Source of the DNA: an uncultured Lachnospiraceae bacterium
GTDB lineage: Bacteria > Bacillota > Clostridia > Lachnospirales > Lachnospiraceae
Direction of reading: 5' to 3'
NCBI GenBank assembly: GCA_946558695.1
Contig: CAMNTQ010000001.1
Location: 1 to 64,000 of the forward strand
Length of the DNA stretch: 64,000 nt
Part shown: in pieces, positions 51,144 to 60,576 of the stretch
Position numbering within the stretch: position 1 is the first letter of the stretch
Layout of the letters: each line of letters begins with the position of its first letter
The notes under the pieces: model-generated
The model's input: the letters and a program-made list of their open reading frames with translations, nothing else
The model's database searches: none
What the model was told of the DNA's origin: nothing
Position numbers and translations under genes: made by a program

Positions 51144-52553
51144 TTATACTTTCTTAAGCTTCCCAGTCTTCGCCAGCTTCACAAGCTTCAGATTCTGGGT
51201 TTTGCTTCCCTTGTAGTTCCTGATTCCATTCTTAGACGCTACCGGCTTCCGCTTCATGTAAGTGTCTCTGAACTTCGCCGGTACACCAATGGCTTTAAAA
51301 ACCTCATCTATCCTTTCTGATTTCCCGGTATACTTTTTGTAGCAGCCCGCGGATCCGGATGAAGAACTTCCCGCAGATGTTCCGGATGTCTGGCCGTTTC
51401 CTGCCGATGTCTGGCTGCCGGCCGATGTACTGCTTCCGGATACGTCATACTTTGTCAGGCTATACTTCTTAATAAGGTTGCAGATTTTCTCAATATAATC
51501 CGGAGAAGTTGCATATCCGCCATCCTTGATGACAGTGATCGCCTTCTTATAGCTTGTCTCACCCTTGATTCCCTCATACCGTTTCTTCTTGCCGTTCATG
51601 GCGCCGAGCAGGTATGCGCTGTGATCTGCGATAGACTTTGCAATATCAGGATACTTCCGGAATTCTGCCGTGACTGTAACATACTTTCCGTTCACGTGCT
51701 CCTTTGTGGGTTTCTTATATACAGACTTTCCGTCCCAAGCGGAATCCGGCCAGTTATTCCCGGAAAGATTCCTCTTCATCCCGAAACAGTTATTTGCTGC
51801 CTGTGCAAGCTCTGATCGGCCGTAATCGGATTCCAAAATAAACTGCGCCAATGATACGGACGCGAGAACCCCCGTCTTTTTCTGGTCCGCCGTGAAGAGC
51901 GGGCCGACCTTCTTAATGATATCCGCCACATTCATATTCTTTAGATCAGACGCTTTCAATGCTTTGCTGATAACGACTCCTGTACCAACATTTGTTCCAG
52001 TGTCATCCCCTGCACTTAAGGACAGCTTGCTCCAAAACTCACTTTTCCACTTCTCATCCCTTTCATCCGTCCCGCACCAGTAAGCAGGGCAGCTCTTTCC
52101 ATTTACATCAAAATGCCGGATTACATTTTCAGCAGGGACACCGTACTTCTTCATCAGGTCTTTTGTAAGCTCCAGCGCAATCCCGATCGCGGCCTCAGTA
52201 GGATAGATTTTCTTGTCCTTCCTGTCATCACACAGCTCAATACTGATGCTGTTGCTGTTCGTGCACTTTCCGTAGAACTTCCCGCCTCCCGTTGTCTTGC
52301 AGTTGCTGTATTTACTGCCGCCAACCGAATACGCGGTATAATCGTCCGGGACAGACTGGGTAACGCTGTCTGAATCTACAAAGTAATGCGCTGATGCCTT
52401 AACGATGTTATTGTGAAAATAATTTCCATTTCCCTCATCCGTATCTCCGTCATTCGCCGTATAGTGGATGACGATATATTTCACCGCAGAAATCTTCCGG
52501 CTTGCGCCGTAGTTCTTTCTATTGGCAAGCTTCTTTTTCAATTTGTATGCCAT
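51144..52553 (-). CDS. Two-domain endolysin: amidase plus glucosaminidase
   Basis: The N-terminal Amidase_2 (PGRP-type zinc amidase) spans about residues 15-180: VKYIVIHYTANDGDTDEGN and VIRHFDVNGKSCPAYWC supply the zinc His/Cys. The middle glucosaminidase domain carries SLAQFILESDYGRSELAQAA and NCFGMKRNL. A Ser/Gly/Thr linker and a short basic C-terminal module follow (YKKYTGKSERIDEVFKAIG), probably wall binding. It releases progeny by cutting both sugar and peptide bonds. The start MAYKLKKKL is used, with AAAGGAG upstream; ten track codons are dropped. Confidence 0.94.
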   Translation of the reverse strand: MAYKLKKKLANRKNYGASRKISAVKYIVIHYTANDGDTDEGNGNYFHNNIVKASAHYFVDSDSVTQSVPDDYTAYSVGGSKYSNCKTTGGGKFYGKCTNSNSISIELCDDRKDKKIYPTEAAIGIALELTKDLMKKYGVPAENVIRHFDVNGKSCPAYWCGTDERDEKWKSEFWSKLSLSAGDDTGTNVGTGVVISKALKASDLKNMNVADIIKKVGPLFTADQKKTGVLASVSLAQFILESDYGRSELAQAANNCFGMKRNLSGNNWPDSAWDGKSVYKKPTKEHVNGKYVTVTAEFRKYPDIAKSIADHSAYLLGAMNGKKKRYEGIKGETSYKKAITVIKDGGYATSPDYIEKICNLIKKYSLTKYDVSGSSTSAGSQTSAGNGQTSGTSAGSSSSGSAGCYKKYTGKSERIDEVFKAIGVPAKFRDTYMKRKPVASKNGIRNYKGSKTQNLKLVKLAKTGKLKKV

Positions 52554-52569
52554 AACTGCTCCTTTCTTC

Positions 52570-52583
52570 GTGCGACGTCGCAC
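52570..52583. repeat. 14-bp perfect palindrome upstream of the endolysin gene
   Basis: GTGCGACGTCGCAC, perfectly self-complementary, lies between the holin terminator and the endolysin ribosome site. It could be a protein-binding operator or part of an RNA hairpin near the start of translation. Confidence 0.6.
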
Positions 52584-52608
52584 AAAAAGAGGACGCTGTC
52601 ATGCGTCC
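52584..52608 (-). terminator. Short hairpin with T run after the holin gene
   Basis: GGACGC-ATGACA-GCGTCC followed by TCTTTTTG on the minus strand, placed between the holin and endolysin genes. The 6-bp stem suggests partial termination. Confidence 0.55.
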
Positions 52609-52609
52609 C

Positions 52610-52903
52610 CTACTCTGCCTTGTTCAACTGTTTAATGATCTGATTTACATATGTACTTAGTCCGGCCACCAGAATACCCTGCGTGACCGCGGCAAATACT
52701 CCTGCAAACGCTGCCTGTGCATCTTCAAACTGGTGAACGGAAGCCACCCACAGACCGCAGATAAATATGCCAATCACACCTAAAATAAGCGGAATGTACT
52801 TATCTTTCAGAAATGCCGCCTGCTTAAACCACATTCCCAAAAAGTACAATACGATCGCTACGATCATCAGCTCCGGTTTTACATAATTTACAATCTGTTC
52901 CAT
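52610..52903 (-). CDS. Phage holin
   Basis: A 97-residue membrane protein with three or four hydrophobic segments (PELMIVAIVLYFLGMWF; YIPLILGVIGIFICGLWV; AFAGVFAAVTQGILVAGL) and a charged C-terminus, matching the Phage_holin_5_2-type family. It forms membrane lesions that let the endolysin reach the wall. Its placement directly before the endolysin supports the call. Confidence 0.9.
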   Translation of the reverse strand: MEQIVNYVKPELMIVAIVLYFLGMWFKQAAFLKDKYIPLILGVIGIFICGLWVASVHQFEDAQAAFAGVFAAVTQGILVAGLSTYVNQIIKQLNKAE

Positions 52904-52904
52904 C

Positions 52905-53114
52905 TTATTCTTCCTTCCTTTCTAAATCTTCTATTCTGTGATTTGCCACTTTTATTTTTTCTTCTAATAAATATGTTCGTTCAATCACAGAATTGTGTTT
53001 TTCCACCTTTTTTTCTAACTGCTCTATCCTGTACTTGATCAACTGGGTACCGCCGAAACTTCCCGCCAGCGTCCCGATCAGAGACAGGATAGCAACTAAT
53101 ACCGTATCCGGCAT
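52905..53114 (-). CDS. Small lysis-module protein with one membrane helix and coiled coil (XhlA-like)
   Basis: 69 residues. An N-terminal membrane helix (TVLVAILSLIGTLAGSFGG) is followed by a charged coiled coil (YRIEQLEKKVEKHNSVIERTYLLEEKI). The position before the holin and the shape are those of haemolysin XhlA or spanin-like helper proteins, although the membrane helix is N-terminal rather than C-terminal as in XhlA. Confidence 0.7.
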   Translation of the reverse strand: MPDTVLVAILSLIGTLAGSFGGTQLIKYRIEQLEKKVEKHNSVIERTYLLEEKIKVANHRIEDLERKEE

Positions 53115-53144
53115 ACCATTACCTCCTTCCTGTTATTTTTTTCA

Positions 53145-53168
53145 TAAAAATAAGACCTCTACGGTCTT
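53145..53168 (-). terminator. Hairpin after the tail-tip gene
   Basis: AAGACC-GTAGA-GGTCTT on the minus strand followed by ATTTTTATG. It separates tail genes from the lysis module. Confidence 0.6.
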
Positions 53169-53203
53169 GCTCTGATCTCCTGCATATATTCTCCTTTTAT
53201 GAG

Positions 53204-55627
53204 CTATGCCTTAACATACAAAACCTGCCAATTAATTGTCCATGTTACAGCTTTTGTATAAGTGTTCCTCCCATACATATAGGCTACATTGCTTTTAACA
53301 GAAACTTCACGAACATTGACAAATGTCGATGCCGTTCCAGATGTTGCAAACCCTACAATTCCTATCGCTGTATATCCTGATTTTGCCACATTCTTTGTTG
53401 CTGTGAATGCCGAAGATGCGGCAGCGTTCACAGATGATGATGTTGTTTCGACATAAATCAAATTTGACTTGCCTGAGAGTGTATTGCTGATAGATGTGTC
53501 TGTTCTCTTAAGCTTTTCTATCTCCTCTCCTACGTGTATCCCATATTTTTCCAAAAAAATATCTCCTGGCTCTGTATCTCCCGAGTCATCCGTTCCTACT
53601 ATGACATCTCCGTAAACAGTTGCGCCCCCTTCTATTGTCAGGCCGGGCCTCAAAGAATTCCCGCTGTTGATATTGGTTTGTTTTTCAACTCCGGCAACCA
53701 GCGATAAATATCTTGTCCCCATGGCGGTTCCTACTGTTTTCACCTGAACCAGCTTCACAGGGATCTTATTTGTTTTATCCCCATCAAAATAAAAATTGAT
53801 GCCTGTATTCACATAGATTTCACTTGCTATTACACTCCCTTCAAAGTTACCGGTCGCTCCGATCAGTTTCGCTCCAGTGATCGTTCCTGTAGCCGTGATG
53901 TTCTGTGCAAACAAATCATTCACATCAATTTTCTCCGCTGTGACTGCATGAGCTTCCAGCTTATCTGTTGTGACGGCTCCTGACGCGATTTTATCCGTTG
54001 TGATCGCCCTTGCAGCTACCTCCTCTGCCGTTATTGTCTCTGCCGCTATCTGGTTTGCTGTGATACTTCTTGCCACGATGTCAGTACCGTTCAGATATTT
54101 CTGATACACTTCATCCGCAAGCTCTGCTGCTGACAACCCGCTGCTCTCCACATTTAACTGGTATACAATGGAATCCTTGCCTGTCACAAGCAGTCTGTCT
54201 ACTGACAAGGTGCCCGCTGTGATCACATCGGCATTTATCCTGACTCCATTTAGCATGCCTGTAATAAATCCATCTACGATCGTGACATTCGTTAATATCC
54301 CTATATCGGCAAATAGCTTTCCTACATTTTCCACAGACACATTGGAAAAATCAATTTTGGCATACCCAAGCTCAGCTACTTTCGATTCCAAGTTTATCGT
54401 ATTGATATAATCTGATTGTATTCTGTTGACTTTTGCTGATACCGCTAATATATCGTCTATCGAAGCATAATTTGCTTCAAGATATTCTACAGTGATTTCC
54501 ACAGAAGTGATATGATCCACCCGGATTCTTAAAGCTTCCAATTCCTCAATACTGGCGCTTTTCGCTATCAATACGCCAATCTTTGCAACCGAAGCTTCCA
54601 ACCGTTCTTGGAACTGCGCCATCGGTCCCTTATAATCAATTTCTGACTCTGTTTCTGAATATCCAACACAGGAAAATGCCGCCGACACACCGCCATCATA
54701 CTGGAATTCCAGCGTCATTAACGGTACGTTATATGCATTTCCTTTTGTATCGTATACCTCTACTATATCCCACGGATCCAGCCTGATATCCCCGATCGGC
54801 ATATTAACGCTTGACACCGTATAGGTAAAACCGCCGATGCGTCCATATACTTCATCAAGTTCACTCTGCGTCATAAATGGATTTGATATGGATATCCCCT
54901 GTGTCCCTGCTCCTATCATTATGGATACCGCATTACCTTCTTCGTTCTGGCCTGTCGCACAGAGAATGTGGCCCAGAATAAATGAGTTCTCATCATGAGA
55001 AAAACCATTTGTATTATTTGGAGTTATTTTGTACCCTTCTATTTCTGTCCACCAATGGAATTGTATAATCCCTTTTCTGCTGACATTCGCAAATTTCCCA
55101 TACATCTGGGCGATATACATCAATACCTCCCGGCAGGTGTACCCTTCTGGTTTATTCATTGGCAGCACCGCCAGACCTGTCGTATCAATCGGGACCCCTG
55201 TCTGCGCAGAAATATCTTCCAATACTGTAATTGTATTAACAACAGATAAAGCGCATGTATATATGCCCGAAAGCTTCATCATGCGGTCATAGCCGGTAAA
55301 CTTCGTTTTCCCATTATCAGCAGCCGGTTTCTCCGGGGTAAAATAACCTACTGGGATGTACTCAAAACTTTCCTCCATCAACAGGCCCATCTCCAGCTTC
55401 CATTCCTTTCCGGCCAGCTTTATTTCCGGCTCCGCCATCTCTACTTCAATCCGCTGCGAGATCGTACTGCCGATTGTAATCGTGTCCCCGTTGTTGGAGC
55501 CTCCGTAAATGCCAATAGAATGGAACCCGGAATCAATGACCTCATTCCCGCTTGTGAGCCTTGCATGAAACGTTCTTCCGCTTTCTGTTATCCTTTCGTT
55601 GAATAAGTCTGATGACTGCAAGTACAT
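53204..55627 (-). CDS. Phage tail-tip/baseplate structural protein
   Basis: 807 residues. The first ~330 residues resemble tail-associated baseplate proteins of Gram-positive siphophages (SQRIEVEMAEPEIKLAGKEW; PVGYFTPEKPAADNGKTKFTG; IRLDPWDIVEVYD). The C-terminal half is a series of short repeated units (VARAITTDKIASGAVTTDKL; EAHAVTAEKIDVND) typical of trimeric tail fibres, ending in a compact domain. It likely contacts the host surface. Host-range assignment is inference. Confidence 0.85.
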   Translation of the reverse strand: MYLQSSDLFNERITESGRTFHARLTSGNEVIDSGFHSIGIYGGSNNGDTITIGSTISQRIEVEMAEPEIKLAGKEWKLEMGLLMEESFEYIPVGYFTPEKPAADNGKTKFTGYDRMMKLSGIYTCALSVVNTITVLEDISAQTGVPIDTTGLAVLPMNKPEGYTCREVLMYIAQMYGKFANVSRKGIIQFHWWTEIEGYKITPNNTNGFSHDENSFILGHILCATGQNEEGNAVSIMIGAGTQGISISNPFMTQSELDEVYGRIGGFTYTVSSVNMPIGDIRLDPWDIVEVYDTKGNAYNVPLMTLEFQYDGGVSAAFSCVGYSETESEIDYKGPMAQFQERLEASVAKIGVLIAKSASIEELEALRIRVDHITSVEITVEYLEANYASIDDILAVSAKVNRIQSDYINTINLESKVAELGYAKIDFSNVSVENVGKLFADIGILTNVTIVDGFITGMLNGVRINADVITAGTLSVDRLLVTGKDSIVYQLNVESSGLSAAELADEVYQKYLNGTDIVARSITANQIAAETITAEEVAARAITTDKIASGAVTTDKLEAHAVTAEKIDVNDLFAQNITATGTITGAKLIGATGNFEGSVIASEIYVNTGINFYFDGDKTNKIPVKLVQVKTVGTAMGTRYLSLVAGVEKQTNINSGNSLRPGLTIEGGATVYGDVIVGTDDSGDTEPGDIFLEKYGIHVGEEIEKLKRTDTSISNTLSGKSNLIYVETTSSSVNAAASSAFTATKNVAKSGYTAIGIVGFATSGTASTFVNVREVSVKSNVAYMYGRNTYTKAVTWTINWQVLYVKA

Positions 55628-55646
55628 TCCGCTTCAGTCCTTTCCT

Positions 55647-56000
55647 CTATCCGATCATGAAGTCGATCGCTTCCAGTTCTCCGACAGTCAATTTGTCAAA
55701 TTGAGCGTGCTCACATCTTTCTAATATTTTAAAATCGACCTTCTGTATATCGCAATTAATTTCCGTGCCCAGAAGTTCCGTTACTTCCTTTAAGAAATTA
55801 TTTTGTTGCTCTTCTGGATTTTCCCCCTTTTTCAACTCATACTTTTCTTCTACTTCAGTAAGCTGCTCATTGTATGCGTTTGCATAAGGCTGTAATTTTT
55901 CATAGTTCAATTTTAGTGCAAATGCCAGCTTCACCGGAAGCTTTTTATCTTTTAACTTATCCTTCGCATTAAAATAGTTTACAATATTTCTGTTTGTCAT
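55647..56000 (-). CDS. DUF1617-like phage tail-region protein
   Basis: 117 residues: MTNRNIVNYFNAKDKLKDKKL, AFALKLNYEKLQPYANAYNE, then a charged middle and FDKLTVGELEAIDFMIG. The overall shape and position between tail proteins match the DUF1617 family of Gram-positive phages. Function is unknown. Confidence 0.65.
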   Translation of the reverse strand: MTNRNIVNYFNAKDKLKDKKLPVKLAFALKLNYEKLQPYANAYNEQLTEVEEKYELKKGENPEEQQNNFLKEVTELLGTEINCDIQKVDFKILERCEHAQFDKLTVGELEAIDFMIG

Positions 56001-56011
56001 CTCTGACCTCC

Positions 56012-56365
56012 TTATTTCTGAATCAGGTCAACACCCGTTCCCACATAGTCCGGCAAACCTTGTGCATAAGAATAGACAGGATATGTCGGAGCTCCGGCAT
56101 ATACCTTTTTTGTCGTTTCTTTATTATTGTTCGCTGGATCAAGATACGTGCACTGAAAGAAAGCTTTTGATAAATGCTTATCTATCTTTGTTGTCTCCGC
56201 TGCACTCAATGACGGCCATTGAATTTTAATCGTCACTTTAATAGCAACAAGATCCCCTTCCATATCTCCCGAATCTACTCGCCCGGTATTTTTAGACCAT
56301 ATTTTCTCCTTATTCACTTCCAGCTTCTGAGGTTCCGGCATTGTTTCTCCATCAAACTTAAGCAT
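56012..56365 (-). CDS. Small tail-region protein, DUF6711-like
   Basis: 117 residues starting MLKFDGETMPEPQKLEVNKE, preceded by GGAAGGAG; the 23 upstream track codons overlap the tape measure gene and are dropped. Its short beta-rich sequence (GRVDSGDMEGDLVAIKVTIK) fits the DUF6711-type proteins found just after tape measure genes. A distal-tail role is inferred from position. Confidence 0.65.
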   Translation of the reverse strand: MLKFDGETMPEPQKLEVNKEKIWSKNTGRVDSGDMEGDLVAIKVTIKIQWPSLSAAETTKIDKHLSKAFFQCTYLDPANNNKETTKKVYAGAPTYPVYSYAQGLPDYVGTGVDLIQK

Positions 56366-56411
56366 TTCTTTGCTCCTTCCATTTTTGAAAAGAGACACCT
56401 TTCGATGCCTC

Positions 56412-59400
56412 TTAAACAAATACAGGATTAACACCTGTTGTCTTGGTCTGATTTTTAATATACTCTACAAAATACTCTGTGATCTGCTTATCGCCGATAT
56501 AGATATTGATAGGCTGGCTGCCATTTCCGCCGCCTCTTGCAAGAGCAGCGATTATCGCATTATATACTGCTGGATATACTGCTGAAGCAATACCTGCAGT
56601 AATTTGATTATTATTTGCTACTGTGGTGCGGCCTCCCATAGTTCCGATCATCTCGGGTCCAGCTTCATTTGCAATAAACATCTGGCCTTTTTGCGGGAAT
56701 CCGCCTTTTGCATAGAATTTGAATTTTGGAACTGGAACTGTAAGTCCGAGTTTACTCGCTTTTCCCCATGTTACTTTTATTTTAGGAAGTTTAAAACTTA
56801 TTTTAAGCGCTTTCGCAATACCGAGCCACCCTTTTACAGTTTTCCAGCCTTTCTTTGCAAGCGATACTTTTGCTGTTACAGCAGTTCCTACATATCCACT
56901 TATGCTTTTCCAGTTCTTTTTTGCAAGCGATATTTTTGCCGTTACAGCGGTTCCCACATACTCACTTATGCTTTTCCAGTTCTTTTTTGCAAGCGACACT
57001 GCTGTCGTTACAGCGGTTCCTACATACTCACTTATGCTTTTCCAGTTCTTTTTTGCAAGCGACACTGCTGTCGTTACAGCGGTTCCTACATACTCACTTA
57101 TGCTTTTCCAGTTCTTTTTTGCAAGCGACACTGCCGCTTCTACAGCATTCCCTACAAACTTTGTTAATGTTTCCCATCCTTTCTTTACCAAGGACACAGT
57201 GACTTCTATCAAAGTATCTTTAATCTTTAGTGCCGCATTAAAGAGTTTTCCCGCTGTATCCGCAACGTCTGACCACTTCATCTTGGCTATTCCGTCACAA
57301 ACGGCTCTAAACAGTCCATCCGCCAGATCCATAACAGCAACTAACGCATTGGCTATCAGAATGCCTACATCCGCTAATATTCCCAGCCAGTCAATGCTTG
57401 TAAGGAATTTTCCGATCTGCTGCCCGAGCTGTTTCCATTCAACCCCTTCCAAAGCCGTATTCAGGGAATCCAGTACCCCTTTTATGCCATCAGATACCGT
57501 CTTTCCGGCCTTTGACCAGTCAATTGTTCTGACCGCCTCGTTAATCGACTGATAGATCGCTGTGCCAAGTCCTGACCAATCGAAAGTTGTAACACCGACA
57601 TACCCGCCATCAATAATCGTATTGACTGCCTGTCCGAAAGAACTGCCAACCATCCCCCAATTGGTCGTCTGGATTATCGCATTAAAAGATTCCGTAATAC
57701 CGCCGACTATGTTTTTAACAGTCGTTTGTATCAGCGTCCAATCCAGATTCCCGAGAGCACCGTTAATCCCGTCACCAACGGCTTTTCCCAGACTGTCCCA
57801 ATGGAAATTAACCGCAAACGTATTCGCCGCCCCAAAGGCCGTATTTAGCCCCTCCGACATAGTCCATCCTACAAGTTCCCAATCGACTGTCTCAATGAAC
57901 CCGTTTAGAAAGGTGGCAATACTCTTTGCAATCTTATTGCAGGTTGCTTGTATTTTCTCCCATGGAATGTTTTCCAGCGCTGCATTGAGCTTTTCTCCAA
58001 GCATTGCGCCTATTTCGGTAAAATCAGCTTTCGCCCATGCATCTTTGATCATCTGGGCAAGATTCGTCATTCCATTGGAAACGGTCTCTGTATAGAACAG
58101 ATCTCCTGCGCTTCCTGATCCGCCAGCTCCGCCGCCCCCTGATCCGCCGCCTCCTGATCCATTTCCGGAAGAGGCATCCTGATCATTCAGTGCGTTGATC
58201 TGATCGAATCCCATGAGCGTTTTTTTATACTTCTCCGCCGCGCTTGTCGCATCTTTTGTAGCTCCCGCCGCATTACCCGCGCCGGCTGCTACGTTGTTCA
58301 TACCAGAGGCATAATCCGCAGTCCCTTTGTATGCTTTGATGTAAGTAGACTGCCCTGTAATAGCTGCGAAAAACTGTCCTACCGCATTGATTGCACCCAC
58401 CAGATAACTGATGAATGTATCAAGGATCGGTGTAACAACATTCAGGATTGGCGCAAACGCTGCTGCCAGACTGTTCTTAAGCTGTGTAAGCCCATTCATG
58501 AGGCTGGATATATTCGCATTAGCCCTTGAACTGTACTGTGCCAGATTGCCAAATCCTTCCTTCATGGCGGTAAACGCAGCCATGACAGCCATTGAACCGA
58601 TCATGAACTTCACCATATTGGCAAGTCCGCCAAGCTTTTGTCCGAATCCGGATGCATGTCTTCCGGTTGATCTTAAATTTTGCCCGAACCGGGATATCGC
58701 CCCGATTCCATTCTTCATTTTCTGAATGAGTGAGCCGAATACACCGCTGGCTTTTTGTATTACAGGTCTTACCGTAGAAAGTACTGCTTTCATTCCCTTG
58801 AAAGCACGGGAGCCAATATAAGCTGATTCTGTTGCGGCCCGCCCAATCAGCGGGATGCTCTGAATCGTGTCCGTGATCTTTGCTTTGATTTCTGCTGCTG
58901 CCGATGAAGCGTAAGCCTTTGCGCCGTTCATCTGTTGCTTGATTACAGAGCCTCCCATCTGCAGGTAACTTCCATTTGACAGGCCTTTTGTGGCATAGCT
59001 CACGTCATTCCCAGACAATTGCATTCTTGCTTTCTGATCCTGATATTGTGTAAGTTTTACTCTAGCTTCATCAATCTGTCTCTGAATATTCTGCCACTCT
59101 GCCGAATACACTTTATCACTTCCATCGGCCAGCATGCTTCGTTCCTCGTCTAAAAAAGCCGCAAGTGTATTTTGAGCCTCCTCAATCTGACTTCTAAGCT
59201 CCCGGTACGTACCTTCCGATTTGCTAATGCCTAATGAATCCCACTCTTTCTGCTTTGACACAAGTTCGTCCAATGAAGCTTTGCTTTCTTTAATGCACTC
59301 CTGAAGCTCAAGATAATCCTGAGAAACCTGAGAAGCCTTTGCCGGGTTCATATTGTTCTGTACAGTCTGCAGCTCCTCCAATTCGCTTTTTGCACTCTCA

Positions 59401-59678
59401 ACTCTCTCCGAGAGTTCCATGTACTGGTCTGTAGGTATCAGTATGCCGGCTTCTAGCATTGGCTGCTTTGCCATATCCCGGATCTGCGACATCATACCTC
59501 TTACTTTGGCCATCTGATTTTCTGCATCTTTAGACAGGGAACTTTTCATTCTGACGGAATCCATGTCTTTTTGCATACCTGCGGTACTCTGTCTGATTAT
59601 GGTTTTCGCTTTATTCATTTCTTTTTTCAGCGGTTCCATTGTTGCGTCAATAATGACACGCAAGGTTTCTAAATCCAA
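56412..59678 (-). CDS. Phage tail tape measure protein
   Basis: About 1,088 residues. An N-terminal coiled coil (PLKKEMNKAKTIIRQSTAG; ELSERVESAKSELEELQTV) is followed by membrane-like segments (MVKFMIGSMAVMAAF; AAFAPILNVVTPILDTF), a Gly/Ser-rich spacer and a region of repeated Trp-containing units. The length sets tail length. I propose a TTG start (DLETLRVII), because GGAGG lies eight bases before it while the track's GTG lies inside the ribosome site. Six 66-bp tandem repeats lie near the C-terminus. Confidence 0.92.
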   Translation of the reverse strand: MDLETLRVIIDATMEPLKKEMNKAKTIIRQSTAGMQKDMDSVRMKSSLSKDAENQMAKVRGMMSQIRDMAKQPMLEAGILIPTDQYMELSERVESAKSELEELQTVQNNMNPAKASQVSQDYLELQECIKESKASLDELVSKQKEWDSLGISKSEGTYRELRSQIEEAQNTLAAFLDEERSMLADGSDKVYSAEWQNIQRQIDEARVKLTQYQDQKARMQLSGNDVSYATKGLSNGSYLQMGGSVIKQQMNGAKAYASSAAAEIKAKITDTIQSIPLIGRAATESAYIGSRAFKGMKAVLSTVRPVIQKASGVFGSLIQKMKNGIGAISRFGQNLRSTGRHASGFGQKLGGLANMVKFMIGSMAVMAAFTAMKEGFGNLAQYSSRANANISSLMNGLTQLKNSLAAAFAPILNVVTPILDTFISYLVGAINAVGQFFAAITGQSTYIKAYKGTADYASGMNNVAAGAGNAAGATKDATSAAEKYKKTLMGFDQINALNDQDASSGNGSGGGGSGGGGAGGSGSAGDLFYTETVSNGMTNLAQMIKDAWAKADFTEIGAMLGEKLNAALENIPWEKIQATCNKIAKSIATFLNGFIETVDWELVGWTMSEGLNTAFGAANTFAVNFHWDSLGKAVGDGINGALGNLDWTLIQTTVKNIVGGITESFNAIIQTTNWGMVGSSFGQAVNTIIDGGYVGVTTFDWSGLGTAIYQSINEAVRTIDWSKAGKTVSDGIKGVLDSLNTALEGVEWKQLGQQIGKFLTSIDWLGILADVGILIANALVAVMDLADGLFRAVCDGIAKMKWSDVADTAGKLFNAALKIKDTLIEVTVSLVKKGWETLTKFVGNAVEAAVSLAKKNWKSISEYVGTAVTTAVSLAKKNWKSISEYVGTAVTTAVSLAKKNWKSISEYVGTAVTAKISLAKKNWKSISGYVGTAVTAKVSLAKKGWKTVKGWLGIAKALKISFKLPKIKVTWGKASKLGLTVPVPKFKFYAKGGFPQKGQMFIANEAGPEMIGTMGGRTTVANNNQITAGIASAVYPAVYNAIIAALARGGGNGSQPINIYIGDKQITEYFVEYIKNQTKTTGVNPVFV
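56845..57240 (-). repeat. 66-bp tandem repeats within the tape measure gene
   Basis: Six units begin at 56845, 56911, 56977, 57043, 57109 and 57175. Each encodes a 22-residue unit like SLAKKNWKSISEYVGTAVTT. The inner copies are nearly identical; the outer ones have drifted. They are coding and in frame. Confidence 0.9.
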
Positions 59679-59713
59679 CTCATTCACCTCCTTCCCCGTT
59701 AAAAAGAGGCCAT

Positions 59714-60088
59714 CTATTGTTCGGTAGATGCCCTCTGATGATTTTTATATTCATAATATTGTCTTCTTCGTTCCTTGAACTCTTCAAATTCCTGCTTTTG
59801 CTTGCTTTCCTCAAATATTTGCTGTTCTTCGGAAAAAATATCCGGAAACTTATCCCACGGATAAGGAACCGGAATATTTTTATCAAGCTTAGCTGCCATG
59901 TGTTCGGAAAACCATTCTGCCAACTGATACATTTCAAGTAGCTTTTCTTTTGTTCTCACTGCCTGAACGCGCTTATAACTATCCAGCATATCCACAATCT
60001 CAGCAAGCGAACTATTCCAGAAGACTGTAATGCTGATTCCTGCATCAATTGCATTTGGATATAAAGCATTTATCAGGTCTGAAACCAT
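59714..60088 (-). CDS. Tail assembly protein, second chaperone (gpT position)
   Basis: 124 residues: MVSDLINALYPNAIDAGISI, LAEIVDMLDSYKRVQAVRTKE, then a charged Gln/Glu/Arg-rich C-terminus. No family recognised by motif. It sits where the gpT partner of the tail chaperone is found, immediately before the tape measure gene. Its ATG overlaps the stop of the preceding gene (TAATG), so it is translated by coupling. Confidence 0.7.
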   Translation of the reverse strand: MVSDLINALYPNAIDAGISITVFWNSSLAEIVDMLDSYKRVQAVRTKEKLLEMYQLAEWFSEHMAAKLDKNIPVPYPWDKFPDIFSEEQQIFEESKQKQEFEEFKERRRQYYEYKNHQRASTEQ

Positions 60089-60555
60089 TAAATCGTTACT
60101 TCGTCCAGACTCTTCATCTTGTCCAGCAATTCCTCGGTCTGATTCTCCGTAAAAAAACCCGACACCGCCATCGTCGGCATGATGACATCCGCCAAAAGCT
60201 TCACTTGGCTCCCGCCTGCTGCCAGATATCTGTCATAAATACTCTCTACAGTCTTATACTTTGTTCCATGATGCCACGGGGACATAGCCGCCTGAATGAT
60301 CGTGAGCATGATACTTAATCTCGGTATTCCGTCAATGGATACGATATTCAGCAAATTACAGCGGTATTTATCTTCCAGCTTTGTAATCATCTGTGTTGTA
60401 AGTTTTAAACGGTACTCTTCATCTCCTACCGCCCAATAGTGGAACTGCTTTCTCGTTTTCTTCCGTCCCTCTTCGAAGTCAGTCACGCATCCATCCTGTT
60501 CTGTATTCTCACTCTGTTTTTCTGAGAATCCTAATTCTTCATCTAATCCTGCCAT
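60088..60555 (-). CDS. Tail assembly chaperone (gpG position)
   Basis: 155 residues with a negatively charged N-terminus and a helical core (FHYWAVGDEEYRLKLTTQMI; LEDKYRCNLLNIVSIDGIPR; LSIMLTIIQAAMSPWHHG). This matches the small chaperone that coats the tape measure protein before tail tube assembly (DUF6096-like, from memory). Confidence 0.75.
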   Translation of the reverse strand: MAGLDEELGFSEKQSENTEQDGCVTDFEEGRKKTRKQFHYWAVGDEEYRLKLTTQMITKLEDKYRCNLLNIVSIDGIPRLSIMLTIIQAAMSPWHHGTKYKTVESIYDRYLAAGGSQVKLLADVIMPTMAVSGFFTENQTEELLDKMKSLDEVTI

Positions 60556-60576
60556 GATCCTTTCCCTCCTTCACAA

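Noticed and set aside
56845-57240. CRISPR-like regular repeats
   Set aside because: The units are contiguous 66-bp coding repeats with no unique spacers.
56604-58095. Plus-strand ORFs of 187, 277, 115 and 177 aa with repeats
   Set aside because: They are antisense reads of the tape measure gene; their repeats are the same 66-bp units.
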